Part shown: positions 48,005 through 58,151 of the stretch, one piece after another
Position numbering within the stretch: the first letter of the stretch is position 1
Layout: each line of letters begins with the position of its first letter
NCBI GenBank assembly: GCA_947493575.1
Contig: CANLRQ010000009.1
Location: 1 to 64,000, forward strand
Origin: an uncultured Marinomonas sp.
Lineage (GTDB): Bacteria; Pseudomonadota; Gammaproteobacteria; Pseudomonadales; Marinomonadaceae
DNA length: 64,000 nucleotides
Direction of reading: 5' to 3'
The notes under the pieces: generated by a model
Databases searched by the model: none
Seen by the model: the letters and a program-made list of their open reading frames with translations, nothing else
What the model was told of the DNA's origin: nothing
Made by a program: the position numbers and the translations under genes

Positions 48005-48967
48005 ATGTCCTATGCCTTAATTGCAGACTTAGGTGGAACCAATGCACGATTTGCTGTGGTTTCACTTAATGAATATCAACCTCAGAAAGTAGAGGTGTTT
48101 GCTTGTAACGAGTTTGACTCTTTTTTTTCGGCAGTACTAAAATATTTGGAAGTGTGTTCTTTATCCATTGCTGACTTCAACGCAGTGGTATTGGCTATTG
48201 CCGGCCCAGTAAATCAAGAACTTATCAAGTTTTCTAATAACCCATGGAGCTTTACCAAAAAAGAAATTGAAGCTTTTTTTGGGGAGAAAGCTCGTGTTGC
48301 ACTATTAAATGATTTCGATGCGATTGGTCATTCTTTAGAAATACTTTCTGCTGACGAGTATGTTCAAATTGGCGGTGGCGATTCTGTCGAATCCATGTCT
48401 CCTGCTTGGGTATTAGGCCCTGGTACAGGCTTGGGAGTTGCATGTATTGTTCCGCAAGAAGGTATTAATCTTATCTTGCCGGGAGAGGGTGGACATGTCG
48501 ATGTTCCCAGCTGCACTTCGCAAGAAGACTACATTCTGCAATTCTTAAGAAAGCGCCATAGTCGTGTTTCCGCTGAAAGAGTGTTATCAGGTATGGGGCT
48601 GGAAAATATTTATGAAGCCCTTGCTGCACGTGAAGGAATAGAGCAAAGGCTAAATGCTAAAGAGATTGGTGATGCCTATTTAAATAAAGATCCATTAGCC
48701 AATGCTGCTTTTGAACAACTCTTTGTGTATTTAGCAAGAGTTGTTGGCGATTTGGTTTTGAATGTTGAATCTCGAGGTGGTGTTTTTATTGCTGGAGGTA
48801 TAATACCTAGGTATTTAGAGCAATTTAAAAACAGCAACTTTCGCCAAGTTATGCAAGAAAAAGGAAGAATGTCTGCCTTTGTTGGGAAAACACCTGTTTT
48901 TGTAATAACTGCAGAATATCCTGGTTTGATGGGGTGCGCTAATTATGCATCCTATTTAGCTAACTAA
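48005..48967 (+). CDS. glk: Glucokinase
   Basis: The 320-residue enzyme phosphorylates glucose with ATP to glucose-6-phosphate. Motifs are ADLGGTNARFAVV (phosphate loop, near residue 8), LAIAGPVN, LNDFDAIGHSL (catalytic aspartate), LGPGTGLGVACIV, GEGGHVDVPS and VFIAGGIIPRYL. It belongs to the E. coli Glk group. AAGG lies upstream of ATG 48005. It leads glk-zwf-eda. Confidence 0.96.
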   Translation: MSYALIADLGGTNARFAVVSLNEYQPQKVEVFACNEFDSFFSAVLKYLEVCSLSIADFNAVVLAIAGPVNQELIKFSNNPWSFTKKEIEAFFGEKARVALLNDFDAIGHSLEILSADEYVQIGGGDSVESMSPAWVLGPGTGLGVACIVPQEGINLILPGEGGHVDVPSCTSQEDYILQFLRKRHSRVSAERVLSGMGLENIYEALAAREGIEQRLNAKEIGDAYLNKDPLANAAFEQLFVYLARVVGDLVLNVESRGGVFIAGGIIPRYLEQFKNSNFRQVMQEKGRMSAFVGKTPVFVITAEYPGLMGCANYASYLAN

Positions 48968-49025
48968 ATAGTTGGCTAAGTATCGCAATAGTTTGTCGTA
49001 AACGCTTAATTTTTCGGAGAAAATA

Positions 49026-50504
49026 ATGAATAAGTCCAGTTTAAAAGCCTGCGACGTTATAATTTTTGGTGGGGGTGGTGATCTAGCAATGCGAAAATTG
49101 TTGCCAGCTTTGTATCATCTAGATATGGATGGACTGCTTGCACCAACAACTCGTATTATTGGCGCTTCTCGAAGAGAGTTAACAGCGGAAGAATATCAAA
49201 CTAAAGTTCGAGCAGCGTTAGATGAATTTGTACCATCTAGTGTTGGTGATGATGATACTTGGTCTCGTTTTAAAGAGCGTTTAAATTACGTTTCTGTTAA
49301 TGCTCAAGAAGTATCCGATTTTTCACGATTTAATGATAACGGTGTAGGAGATGATGGTCGCGATGTTGTGTTCTATTTAGCAACATCGCCAGATTTATTC
49401 GGCTCTATTTGTTCATCTTTAGCTACGCATGGGTTAAACCAAGAAAGAATGAGGGTGGTTTTAGAAAAGCCACTTGGAAGAGATTTGGTATCTTCTCGAG
49501 CAATCAATACCGAAGTAATGCAAAACTTCAGTGAGTCGCAGGTATTCCGAATTGACCATTATCTAGGGAAAGAAACGGTTCAAAATCTATTGGCAATACG
49601 TTTTGGTAATACACTCTTTGAACCGCTATGGGATAGTGCTCATATTGATAATATTCAAATTACTGTTTCTGAAACTGTTGGAGTTGAAGGGCGCTGGGGC
49701 TATTACGACAAGGCGGGTGCTTTAAGGGATATGGTACAAAATCACCTTGTTCAATTATTGTGTCTTGTTGCGATGGAGCCTCCAAGCCGAATGGATGCAG
49801 ACTCAGTGCGAGATGAAAAAATTAAAGTATTAAAGGCTTTGCGCCCTATATCTGGAGCAAATGCCTATAATAAAACGGTCCGTGGACAGTATGCTAAAGG
49901 TGTGGTTAATGGCAAATCAGTTCAAGGTTATTTTGATGAAGAGGGTAGTAACCCTGAATCAAGAACTGAGACTTTTGTTGCTTTAAGGGCAGATATTGAT
50001 AATTGGCGTTGGGCTGGTGTTCCTTTCTATTTGAGAACGGGTAAGCGTTTAGGTCAGCGTTATTCTGAGATTGTTATTCAATACAAAGCTGTTCCTCATA
50101 GTATCTTTAGTGATGAAAGCAATCGTCAGTTGCAAAGAAATCAGTTGATTATTCGTCTTCAGCCAGAAGAAAAAATCTCTCTGACTGTAATGAATAAAGT
50201 GCCTGGAGCCAGTGAAGGTATGAACCTTCAACCCGTTGACTTGAATCTTAGTTTAACTGAGGCGTTTCAAAATAAACGCAGTCCAGAAGCATATGAGCGC
50301 TTATTGCTAGATGTAATGCGTGACGATGCAACCTTGTTTATGCGTTATGACGAAGTGGAAGCTGCTTGGAAGTGGGTTGACGGTATCATGGAGGCTTGGA
50401 AGCAAACAAGTGAACGACCGAAGGAGTATGCTTCGGGTTCATGGGGGCCTGCTGCCTCTATGGCGTTACCGATCAAAGATGGTAAAAATTGGCACGATTA
50501 TTAA
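49026..50504 (+). CDS. zwf: Glucose-6-phosphate 1-dehydrogenase
   Basis: The 492-residue enzyme oxidises glucose-6-phosphate to 6-phosphogluconolactone with NAD(P)+. It has an N-terminal FGGGGDLAMRKLLPALY nucleotide fold with an altered GxxGxL (usually GASGDL), the VVLEKPLGRD motif and the substrate site RIDHYLGKETVQNLLAIRFGN. CGGAG precedes the ATG. No pgl gene follows, unlike the common zwf-pgl-eda order. Confidence 0.96.
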   Translation: MNKSSLKACDVIIFGGGGDLAMRKLLPALYHLDMDGLLAPTTRIIGASRRELTAEEYQTKVRAALDEFVPSSVGDDDTWSRFKERLNYVSVNAQEVSDFSRFNDNGVGDDGRDVVFYLATSPDLFGSICSSLATHGLNQERMRVVLEKPLGRDLVSSRAINTEVMQNFSESQVFRIDHYLGKETVQNLLAIRFGNTLFEPLWDSAHIDNIQITVSETVGVEGRWGYYDKAGALRDMVQNHLVQLLCLVAMEPPSRMDADSVRDEKIKVLKALRPISGANAYNKTVRGQYAKGVVNGKSVQGYFDEEGSNPESRTETFVALRADIDNWRWAGVPFYLRTGKRLGQRYSEIVIQYKAVPHSIFSDESNRQLQRNQLIIRLQPEEKISLTVMNKVPGASEGMNLQPVDLNLSLTEAFQNKRSPEAYERLLLDVMRDDATLFMRYDEVEAAWKWVDGIMEAWKQTSERPKEYASGSWGPAASMALPIKDGKNWHDY

Positions 50505-50548
50505 TAAAAGCTCTCATTAAATTACTCAACTATTATTAGGAATGTAAT

Positions 50549-51175
50549 ATGGCAACTCACTTAACATCTGAACAAGTAATGACAGCAACTTCTGTTGTAC
50601 CGGTTATTGTGGTTGATAATGTGGAAGAGGCTGTAAAGCTTGGTAAAGCGCTTGTTGCGGGCGGTGTGCCTGTTCTAGAAGTGACTTTACGTACTGCTGC
50701 TGCTTTGGATGCAATTTCTGCTTTGAGAAAAGAAGTTCCTGAAGCCATCGTCGGTGCGGGAACAGTTTGCTCTCGTGAGCAATATATTAAGGCGGTCGAA
50801 GCGGGTTCTCAATTTATCATTAGTCCAGGAATGACTGTGGACTTGTTGTCCGTTGGTAAAGAATACGACGTACCTTACTTGCCTGCTGTGGCTACAATCT
50901 CAGATATTCTGTTGGGGATGGAGCATGGGTATGATCATTTTAAATTCTTCCCTGCTGAAGTGAACGGCGGTGTTAAAGCTCTGAAGGCTTTTTCAGGTCC
51001 TCTTCCAGATATTCGTTTCTGCCCAACAGGTGGTATTGGTGCGAATAACTTTCAAGACTATTTGGCACTACCGAATGTATTGTGTGTTGGTGGTTCTTGG
51101 ATTGTACCGACAGATTTAGTGAAAGCTGAAAAGTGGGATGAGATTACTGAGTTAGCTAAATCAGTGAGCAATTAA
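50549..51175 (+). CDS. eda: KDPG/KHG aldolase
   Basis: The 208-residue class I aldolase cleaves 2-keto-3-deoxy-6-phosphogluconate to pyruvate and glyceraldehyde-3-phosphate. Catalytic E44 (PVLEVTLRT) and the Schiff-base lysine K132 (HFKFFPAEVNGG) are present, with the phosphate-binding CPTGGIG and LCVGGSWIV loops. AGGAATG precedes the ATG. The dehydratase gene edd is not in the window. Confidence 0.96.
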   Translation: MATHLTSEQVMTATSVVPVIVVDNVEEAVKLGKALVAGGVPVLEVTLRTAAALDAISALRKEVPEAIVGAGTVCSREQYIKAVEAGSQFIISPGMTVDLLSVGKEYDVPYLPAVATISDILLGMEHGYDHFKFFPAEVNGGVKALKAFSGPLPDIRFCPTGGIGANNFQDYLALPNVLCVGGSWIVPTDLVKAEKWDEITELAKSVSN

Positions 51176-51195
51176 TAGATTCTGAATAGTGTTTT

Positions 51196-51282
51196 GAGAC
51201 CTTTACACGACTACTAGGCTTGCTAATACTTTGTTAAAAACAGATTTGTCTTATCGTCGCTCATGACTTCGTGAAAAGGTTT
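51196..51282. repeat. MITE-like element between eda and its terminator
   Basis: The element begins GAGACCTTTACACGACTAC, has GCTTGCTAATACTTTGTT and TCGCTCATGACTTCGTG internally, and ends GAAAAGGTTT, a slightly decayed copy of the inverted end. It sits between the eda stop codon and the terminator. Confidence 0.85.
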
Positions 51283-51291
51283 ATTTTTATT

Positions 51292-51329
51292 AAAAGCCTT
51301 CTAAATCGTTAGTTTAGAAGGCTTTTTTT
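51292..51329 (+). terminator. Intrinsic terminator of glk-zwf-eda
   Basis: AAAAGCCTTCTAAA pairs with TTTAGAAGGCTTTT around a seven-base loop and ends in a T run. It may serve the convergent phoH-like gene too. Confidence 0.88.
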
Positions 51330-51352
51330 GATGCTTTTGTATCTCTCAGGTT

Positions 51353-52753
51353 TTATAGATTTTCTTCGGCAAATTCAGCCAGTCGACTTCTTTCTATACC
51401 ATTTATGTGCATTACGCTGGCGTAATTAAAGCTTTTACAGTTCTCCACTAAATAAGTGAGTCCAGATGTTAGAGGGTTAATGTACTTGTTGTCTATTTGA
51501 GCGAGATTTCCAAGTACTATTATTTTAGAGTTAGTACCAACGCGCGTTACAATAGATTTTAGTTGGAATTGGGTTAATCCTTGAGCTTCATCAATAATGA
51601 TAAGGGCATTATTAAAGGATCTACCGCGCATAAAGTTTAACGACTTAAATTGGATGTTGGCTTTTTGCTTTACATAATCAATGCTGCTAAAAGCGTGTTC
51701 ATCTGCTCCGTGGAGGATTTCTAAGTTGTCGTCGAATGCGGCTAACCATGGGGCCATCTTTTCTTCTTCTGTACCAGGTAGAAAGCCAATATCTTCTGCC
51801 ATTGGTGGAGTGGAGCGAGCGACAATGATTTTATTAAAACGTTTCTCCTCCATTGTTACTTGTAATGCATAGGCTAGGGCCAATAATGTTTTACCTGATC
51901 CTGCTGGCCCCGTCATAATCATTAAATCAGAGTTTTCATGACGCAATAGATAAAATGCCATCGCCTGTTCTAGATTTCTAGGGCTGATTCCCCAGAAGCT
52001 TTGATGCATTAGGCTTTGTTTATTGATGTCTAGTACAAAAGCGTGTTTTTCATCTAGGTTACATATAAAGCCGACAAAATCCATGTCATCAATAAGAAAC
52101 ATATTTGGGTAAAGTGGGTCTATTGAATGTTTGGGGATTAAATGGATAGTATGTCGTCCGTGCTGTTCGGTTTTTACTTTTTCTATAGAGTCCCAAAAGC
52201 TGCCTTCAAAGTGAATGTAGCCTTTGCTTAATAAATCTACATCGTCTAAAACTTTATCTTTACGATAGTCTTCAACACGTTCAAGGCCTGACCCTTTGGC
52301 TTTTATTCTCATATTAATGTCTTTCGTGACTAGACAAATGGCTTCTCTTGGGCGAGTAGCTTGAAGGCTTAGTGCAACATTAATTATACGGTTATCGTTT
52401 GCATGATCGTGATTGCTATTTAAAAAAGGGACATTGTCTATTTTGGTTATTTGTTGATCTGGATAAATAGCAAGAGTCCCTTGACTGGTGGTAGGTTCGT
52501 TTTCTTTGGTTGGCTGACTGAGTATAGGTACGCCTTCAAGGAGTTGTTTAGGGGCTGCATTGCCAACAATGCGATCAATTGTGTTTATGGCCATTCTCGC
52601 TTCGCGGCTTACATCTTTGTCGCGTCTATCCTTAATCACATCCAGCTCCTCTAGAACTGTCATAGGGATAACGACTTTATGTTCTCCAAATGCAAAAATT
52701 GCTAATGGATCGTGAAGTAGAACATTGGTGTCAAGTACGTATATTTTTTCCAT
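51353..52753 (-). CDS. PIN-PhoH family ATPase/ribonuclease
   Basis: The 466-residue protein has an N-terminal PIN domain (about 1-140; YVLDTNVLLHDP with the first catalytic aspartate, LEELD) and a C-terminal PhoH domain with Walker A MTGPAGSGKTLLALAYA near residue 280 and Walker B IIIDEAQGLTQFQLKSIVTRVG. PIN-PhoH2 proteins couple RNA unwinding with cleavage. It matches the YlaK/PhoH2 layout, not the shorter ybeZ type. No toxin-antitoxin partner is adjacent. Confidence 0.92.
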   Translation of the reverse strand: MEKIYVLDTNVLLHDPLAIFAFGEHKVVIPMTVLEELDVIKDRRDKDVSREARMAINTIDRIVGNAAPKQLLEGVPILSQPTKENEPTTSQGTLAIYPDQQITKIDNVPFLNSNHDHANDNRIINVALSLQATRPREAICLVTKDINMRIKAKGSGLERVEDYRKDKVLDDVDLLSKGYIHFEGSFWDSIEKVKTEQHGRHTIHLIPKHSIDPLYPNMFLIDDMDFVGFICNLDEKHAFVLDINKQSLMHQSFWGISPRNLEQAMAFYLLRHENSDLMIMTGPAGSGKTLLALAYALQVTMEEKRFNKIIVARSTPPMAEDIGFLPGTEEEKMAPWLAAFDDNLEILHGADEHAFSSIDYVKQKANIQFKSLNFMRGRSFNNALIIIDEAQGLTQFQLKSIVTRVGTNSKIIVLGNLAQIDNKYINPLTSGLTYLVENCKSFNYASVMHINGIERSRLAEFAEENL

Positions 52754-52982
52754 AATGTATCGCTCCTGTAAAAATTTAAAACTGAGTTCAATACAAGTGC
52801 TGTTATAAGTAATTAACGAGCCCCTATGCTGTTTATAGGGAGTTGCTGGAAACAGTTAAGCGAAAGGGCTTTCTGTTTATCCTCCTTAATAATATGAAAT
52901 AAGTTTATGACAGTTTTGTTATTTTGGTAGGAGGGATTTGTTAAAGATCTGTAAACCTTAATGATTTTGAGTTTGCAGAAAT

Positions 52983-53027
52983 AAAAAAAACCGCCAAAGA
53001 CTTTAAATTGTCTTGGCGGTTTTTTTA
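52983..53027. terminator. Bidirectional terminator after rpoD
   Basis: AAACCGCCAAAGAC pairs with GTCTTGGCGGTTT (one bulge) with A8 and T7 tracts on either side, ending the rpsU-dnaG-rpoD transcript before the phoH-like gene. Confidence 0.9.
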
Positions 53028-53047
53028 TGCAGTATGCTGACTCTTAA

Positions 53048-54877
53048 TTATTCGTCAAGGAAACTGCGCAAGTGTTCAGATCTGCTTGGGTGACGAAGTT
53101 TACGTAATGCTTTAGCTTCGATTTGACGAATACGCTCGCGCGTTACATCAAATTGCTTACCAACTTCTTCTAAAGTGTGATCTGTATTCATATCAATACC
53201 AAAGCGCATACGAAGAACCTTAGCTTCTCTGGCTGTTAGTCCAGATAACACAGACGTTGTTGCTTCACGTAAGCCTTCGATAGTTGCTGTATCAATAGGG
53301 GATTCAGCTCCATCGTCTTCAATAAAATCACCTAGATGAGAGTCTTCATCGTCACCAATAGGTGTTTCCATGGAAATTGGTTCTTTAGCGATTTTCAGAA
53401 CTTTACGGATTTTGTCTTCCGGCATGTCCATTCGTACTGCTAATTCTTCAGGTGTTGCCTCGCGTCCCATCTCTTGTAACATTTGGCGAGAAATGCGATT
53501 CAATTTGTTGATCGTTTCTATCATATGTACTGGGATACGTATTGTTCTTGCTTGATCGGCAATAGAACGAGTAATCGCCTGACGAATCCACCATGTTGCA
53601 TAGGTCGAGAACTTATAACCGCGACGATATTCAAATTTATCGACGGCTTTCATTAGGCCAATATTGCCTTCTTGAATTAAGTCCAGGAACTGTAGTCCAC
53701 GGTTAGTATATTTTTTCGCAATCGAGATAACCAAACGTAAATTGGCTTCAACCATTTCTTTTTTCGCACGACGAGCACGTGTCTCACCAATAGAAATTCG
53801 GCGGTTGATTTCTTTTAGTTGAGTTATGGTTAAACCGCTGTCTTTTGCAATGTTACGAAGCTTTCGCTGGCTGCGCATAAATTCAGCTTCGTTCTCTTGT
53901 AGTCTGCTAGAGTAGTTAGCGCCTGAATTTACTTGATCAGGGAACCAGTTGATATTAGTTTCATTTCCTGGGAAACGTTTTAAAAACTCGGTTCTTGGCA
54001 TGCCAGATTTACGAACGCAAACCTGCATAATATTACGTTCTTGTTCACGTACTTTATCCATACGGGAGCGAACGCGATACACCAGTTCATCAAACATTTT
54101 TGGGACAAGTTTAATTGGTGCAAAGTTCAAGCTTAGTTCTTCTTGTTTTTCTTTAACAAGAGGATCTTGCCTATCTCGTGTTTCAAGAAGGACTTTTAGT
54201 TCGTTGTAAACTCGACTGATTTCGTTGAAACGAATGGCTGTCTCTTCAGGGTCAGGGCCACTTTCAGTTTCTTCTTCCTCATCATCGCTTTCAGCTTCTT
54301 CGTCTTCGACTTCCTCGGCTTCTTCAGGCTCTTCGGCAACGGGCTCATCAAATATAAGTTCTTCACCATCACCATCAATAAAGCCGCTAAAAATATCACT
54401 TAAACGACCTTCTTCTTCTTTTACCCTAGCGTATGTATTAAGTAATACATCTACCGCACCTGGATAATAAGATATGGATGACATTACTTCGCGTGTACCT
54501 TCTTCGATACGTTTCGCAATAGCAATTTCACCTGCTCTTGTTAGTAGTTCTACTGTACCCATTTCGCGCATGTACATGCGAACAGGGTCTGTTGTGCGAG
54601 TAACATCGCCTTCTACCGCAGCAAGTGCAGCAGCAGCTTCTTCGGCGGCCGCTTCATCGGTAGAATCACCTTCTTCCATGATAAGGCTATCTTTATCTGG
54701 AGCATATTCAGAAACCACTATGCCCATGTCATTAATCATGGCAATGATTTCTTCGACCTGTTCTGGGTCAGAAAGGTCATCAGGAAGGTGATCATTTACT
54801 TGGGAAAAGGTTAAGTAGCCCTGTTCCTTACCTTTGGCGATCAGCTCTTTGAGACGCGACTGTTGAGTGTCTGGCAT
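53048..54877 (-). CDS. rpoD: RNA polymerase sigma factor RpoD (sigma-70)
   Basis: The 609-residue primary sigma factor has region 1.1 (1-80), region 1.2 with [22 protein letters not shown], a non-conserved region with a very acidic [15 protein letters not shown] stretch, region 2 ([49 protein letters not shown]), region 3 (about 445-520) and region 4 with the helix-turn-helix [27 protein letters not shown]. Length is normal. It is last in the macromolecular synthesis operon. Confidence 0.98.
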   Translation of the reverse strand: MPDTQQSRLKELIAKGKEQGYLTFSQVNDHLPDDLSDPEQVEEIIAMINDMGIVVSEYAPDKDSLIMEEGDSTDEAAAEEAAAALAAVEGDVTRTTDPVRMYMREMGTVELLTRAGEIAIAKRIEEGTREVMSSISYYPGAVDVLLNTYARVKEEEGRLSDIFSGFIDGDGEELIFDEPVAEEPEEAEEVEDEEAESDDEEEETESGPDPEETAIRFNEISRVYNELKVLLETRDRQDPLVKEKQEELSLNFAPIKLVPKMFDELVYRVRSRMDKVREQERNIMQVCVRKSGMPRTEFLKRFPGNETNINWFPDQVNSGANYSSRLQENEAEFMRSQRKLRNIAKDSGLTITQLKEINRRISIGETRARRAKKEMVEANLRLVISIAKKYTNRGLQFLDLIQEGNIGLMKAVDKFEYRRGYKFSTYATWWIRQAITRSIADQARTIRIPVHMIETINKLNRISRQMLQEMGREATPEELAVRMDMPEDKIRKVLKIAKEPISMETPIGDDEDSHLGDFIEDDGAESPIDTATIEGLREATTSVLSGLTAREAKVLRMRFGIDMNTDHTLEEVGKQFDVTRERIRQIEAKALRKLRHPSRSEHLRSFLDE

Positions 54878-54988
54878 TCGACAACCTATCGTTTGAAATT
54901 CGTTGGGATAATAGCAAGCCGCGCATTATAGCAAGAACAAGCAGCCTTATCTAGATTCTTTATTGTTTAATATAAAGAAATGCCTGAT

Positions 54989-56926
54989 TTAAGGGCGCTT
55001 TTTCTTGCGCATTTGCTCCATCCATTGAAGAAGCTCTGTACGGCTTTCACTATCCTTTATGGTCTCTTTTCCTTGGTTTTTCAACCTCTGACTACTGGCA
55101 TTAAGGCCAAGTTTTTCTTCCATGCTATCGATTACATCTTTAACTTCTTGTTTTGCATTGCTTATTTTAAGTTTTGTATGCGCATCTGGATGATTTAATA
55201 AATACAAAATCACATCATAATTTTGACTATTTAACCAATGCCCAAGTAAATGCCCTGCATTTTTTGTAGGGTATTTATAAAAATAGCGCCATACTTTGCC
55301 AAATGTTTGTGTTTCTGGTTCGGGCTGTCGAAGTAAGGGGTCGCTTACTTCTAGCTCTTGTGCTGTTTTAGGGTGAAGTAATAAGCATAAAGTTGCATTT
55401 TCAATTTGTGATAAGGGCTTTAAGTTGTTTTGCCTTGGAAAATTGAAAGAAGGCTCGTTCTTGAATGCGTTGTTTTTCTTCTTGGAGTAATAAGCTGGTT
55501 GGTTAATTGAATCTGGATTTTGTAAGGGGGGCGTATAATAGTTAGATGGATCGTCGTGATAAGTCGGTCCACTATCCATCGGGTAAGTAGATTCATTTGG
55601 AGTGTGTTCTTGGTGTTGGTACTTTGGTTTTTGTGTTGTGATGGAGAGTGCTTCTGAATTAATGCCTGATTGTTTTGTAAGTTGTTTAATTAGGACGGAC
55701 TTTAGCGTGCATTCAGGCATTTGCTGAATATGTTTCATGGCATTTTGGGCGAACTGGGCTTCCCCTTCTTCATCGGATAGGGTGACTTCTTGCCGTGCAT
55801 GATTAAATAAAACGTGTGCTAGGGAAGAAGAATCATCAAGACGATTTAAAAAGAGTTTCTTGCCTTCTTTTCTTATTAGAGAGTCTGGGTCTTCTCCTTC
55901 TGGTAGAAACAGGAAGCGAATTTGTTTTTGATCCTGCATCACGCTAAGGCTTGCTTCTAATCCTCTAATTGAAGCGGATCTACCTGCTTTATCGCCATCA
56001 AAACAGAGGGTGATCTTACTCACTAATTTGAAGAGCTTTTTAATGTGCTGGCTGTTAACCGAGGTACCTAGTGTGGCCACTGAATAAGTAATGCCATGTT
56101 GTGCTAGCACAATGACATCCATATAGCCTTCAACCACTATTATGTGGTCTAAGGTTGGCGTGTTTTGCTTGGCTTCGTATAAGCCGTAGAGCTCTTGATT
56201 CTTGTGAAATATAGGCGTTTCAGGTGAGTTTAGGTATTTAGGTTTTTCATCTCCAAATGCTCTGCCTCCAAAAGCAATGACTCTTCCGCGAGAGTCTCTA
56301 ATTGGAAACATAACTCGATCACGAAATCGATCATAAAAATGCCCAGCATTGTCTTTCTTTTCAACTAGCATGCCAGCCTGAAAAAGGTGTTCTTGTGTTT
56401 CTGCATTCTGTGCAAGGCTTTTTAATAAATTATCCCAGCCAGGAGGAGCAAAACCTAAGCCGAAGACTTTTGCTATTTGTCCTGAAAGGCCTCTTTCTTC
56501 GGCTAAATAGTGTTTGGTCTTTTCTTTGTCTGGGTGTGTTGTGAGCTGTTGTTGAAAGAAAGTAGCGCTTTGAGTGAGTATGTTTAATAAGCCAGCATTT
56601 TGCTCGTAACGATCTGGTGCTCCTTGATCACGAGGCACTTCTAAGCCTGCATCTTTGGCTAATACCTCAATGGCTTCAACAAAATCTAAATGATCGTGCT
56701 CCATTAAAAAGGAGATGGAATTCCCGCCGGCACCGCAACCAAAGCAATAGTAAAACTGTTTATTTGGATTTAGGCTAAATGAAGGTGACTTTTCGTTATG
56801 GAAGGGGCATAAGGCACTATAGTTTTGCCCTGTTTTTTTTAGGCTAATACGGGACGCGACCACATCAGTGATATCAGTTCGAGCAAGGAGTTCGTCAATA
56901 AATTGATCTGGAATACGACCCGCCAT
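54989..56926 (-). CDS. dnaG: DNA primase
   Basis: The 645-residue primase makes RNA primers for replication. An N-terminal zinc finger (CPFHNEKSPSFS, YYCFGCGAGG; about 40-64) is followed by the TOPRIM core (VVEGYMDVIVLAQHG near residue 264, CFDGDKAGRSA near 308) and a C-terminal DnaB-binding domain from about 500. The linker near 430-500 is rich in Q, P, Y and N. It lies between yqeY and rpoD. Confidence 0.97.
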   Translation of the reverse strand: MAGRIPDQFIDELLARTDITDVVASRISLKKTGQNYSALCPFHNEKSPSFSLNPNKQFYYCFGCGAGGNSISFLMEHDHLDFVEAIEVLAKDAGLEVPRDQGAPDRYEQNAGLLNILTQSATFFQQQLTTHPDKEKTKHYLAEERGLSGQIAKVFGLGFAPPGWDNLLKSLAQNAETQEHLFQAGMLVEKKDNAGHFYDRFRDRVMFPIRDSRGRVIAFGGRAFGDEKPKYLNSPETPIFHKNQELYGLYEAKQNTPTLDHIIVVEGYMDVIVLAQHGITYSVATLGTSVNSQHIKKLFKLVSKITLCFDGDKAGRSASIRGLEASLSVMQDQKQIRFLFLPEGEDPDSLIRKEGKKLFLNRLDDSSSLAHVLFNHARQEVTLSDEEGEAQFAQNAMKHIQQMPECTLKSVLIKQLTKQSGINSEALSITTQKPKYQHQEHTPNESTYPMDSGPTYHDDPSNYYTPPLQNPDSINQPAYYSKKKNNAFKNEPSFNFPRQNNLKPLSQIENATLCLLLHPKTAQELEVSDPLLRQPEPETQTFGKVWRYFYKYPTKNAGHLLGHWLNSQNYDVILYLLNHPDAHTKLKISNAKQEVKDVIDSMEEKLGLNASSQRLKNQGKETIKDSESRTELLQWMEQMRKKKRP

Positions 56927-56945
56927 AAAGAATGCCTTTAAATGA

Positions 56946-57392
56946 TTAGCCTAAAAGTTTTTTCACAAGCTTACTAACTTGAGATACGTCTGCACGACCC
57001 TGTACTTGAGGCTTTACAATGGCCATAACTGCGCCCATTTGTTGCATGCTGGTTGCGCCAGTTTCAGTAATGGCTGCCTTTACCAAGTTTTCAGTTTCTT
57101 CTTCAGTCAGTGGTTGAGGTAGAAACTCGCGAATAATATTCATTTCTGCTTGCTCAACTTCCACTAGGTCTAAGCGCCCCGCATCAGTAAATTGTTGCGC
57201 AGAGTCTTTACGTTGTTTCAGCATTTTGTCTAATACAGCAAGTACACGTGCGTCATCTACTTCAATGCGTTCGTCCACTTCTATTTTCTTGAACTCGGAC
57301 ATGATGGTGCGAATCACTGTAACGCGTGATTTTTCTTTTGCGCGCATAGAAGCTTTTAACTGATCAGATATGGTCTTTTTAAGTGCTGACAT
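56946..57392 (-). CDS. yqeY: GatB/YqeY domain protein
   Basis: The 148-residue protein is a stand-alone YqeY domain related to the tRNA-binding tail of GatB (SRVTVIRTIMSEFKKIEVD, MLKQRKDSAQQFTDAGRLDL, FLPQPLTEEE, QGRADVSQVSKLVKKLL). Its exact role is unsettled. It is inserted between rpsU and dnaG, a frequent variation of the operon. Confidence 0.93.
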   Translation of the reverse strand: MSALKKTISDQLKASMRAKEKSRVTVIRTIMSEFKKIEVDERIEVDDARVLAVLDKMLKQRKDSAQQFTDAGRLDLVEVEQAEMNIIREFLPQPLTEEETENLVKAAITETGATSMQQMGAVMAIVKPQVQGRADVSQVSKLVKKLLG

Positions 57393-57430
57393 TGTGGTCT
57401 CCTGACTGAGTAGTGAGTGTTTAAAACAAA

Positions 57431-57461
57431 AAAAACGGCAAGTAAAAATACTGGCCGTTTT
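57431..57461 (-). terminator. Hairpin between rpsU and yqeY
   Basis: AAAACGGC and GCCGTTTT arms, extended by AGTA/TACT after one mismatch, form a terminator-like hairpin followed by a T run on the minus strand. It probably limits transcription of downstream genes relative to rpsU, as in E. coli. Confidence 0.75.
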
Positions 57462-57548
57462 CTTGGTTTATCTTGAGTAAATCAAAATAAACTGACGTTT
57501 GAGAACATTTCTAAGTTTCAATTTAAATTGAACTAGAAAGTAGCAGTC

Positions 57549-57764
57549 CTAGTACAAACGTTGGAATTTACGCTGTTCACGAGAAACTTTCTTAGCGTGA
57601 CGTTTAACCGCAGCTGCAGCAGCACGTTTACGCAAAGTAGTTGGTTTTTCGTAGCATTCGCGACGACGAACTTCAGCCAAAACGCCTGCTTTTTCGCAAG
57701 AACGTTTGAAGCGACGTAGAGCAATGTCAAATGGTTCGTTATCTTTAACTTTTACAGCTGGCAT
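57549..57764 (-). CDS. rpsU: 30S ribosomal protein S21
   Basis: The 71-residue basic protein matches S21: [35 protein letters not shown] and an arginine/lysine-rich tail. S21 aids mRNA binding on the 30S subunit. It is the first gene of the rpsU-yqeY-dnaG-rpoD operon. Confidence 0.98.
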   Translation of the reverse strand: MPAVKVKDNEPFDIALRRFKRSCEKAGVLAEVRRRECYEKPTTLRKRAAAAAVKRHAKKVSREQRKFQRLY

Positions 57765-58151
57765 GTATTTACCTTTAAATAATTAATGTTATGAATTTTT
57801 GCGATCACAAAAACACGGGGATAATACCTGTATTTTGTGGTGCTTTCAAAATATAAGAGCACTCTGTGATCGAAGTGATCTTTGTCTCTAATTTTTAGAT
57901 CTGTTTCATGCTGAAATAGAATGCATAAAAGAGATATATAATTGCTTAATTGAGTCGTCCGATTCCGTATCGGAACAAAAAAAGATCACCTGCCTTTTAA
58001 TTCATAATTAAAACGTGCGGTATTATAGGACTCTAGTATAGGGAAGTCTATAGGAAAACAAAAAACAAAGGGACTCATTGAATATTGAAGGCTTATTTTA
58101 TGTGATTTTCATATACAATATGTGCAAAATTATCTAAAGAGATTGATGTAA
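57765..58151. promoter_or_regulatory. Divergent promoter region rpsU/tsaD
   Basis: This 387-base AT-rich region separates divergent essential genes. TCCGAT-TCCGT-ATCGGA at 57958-57974 is a short perfect hairpin without a T tract. GTGATCGAAGTGATC near 57867 is an imperfect direct repeat. I see no small gene. Confidence 0.4.
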
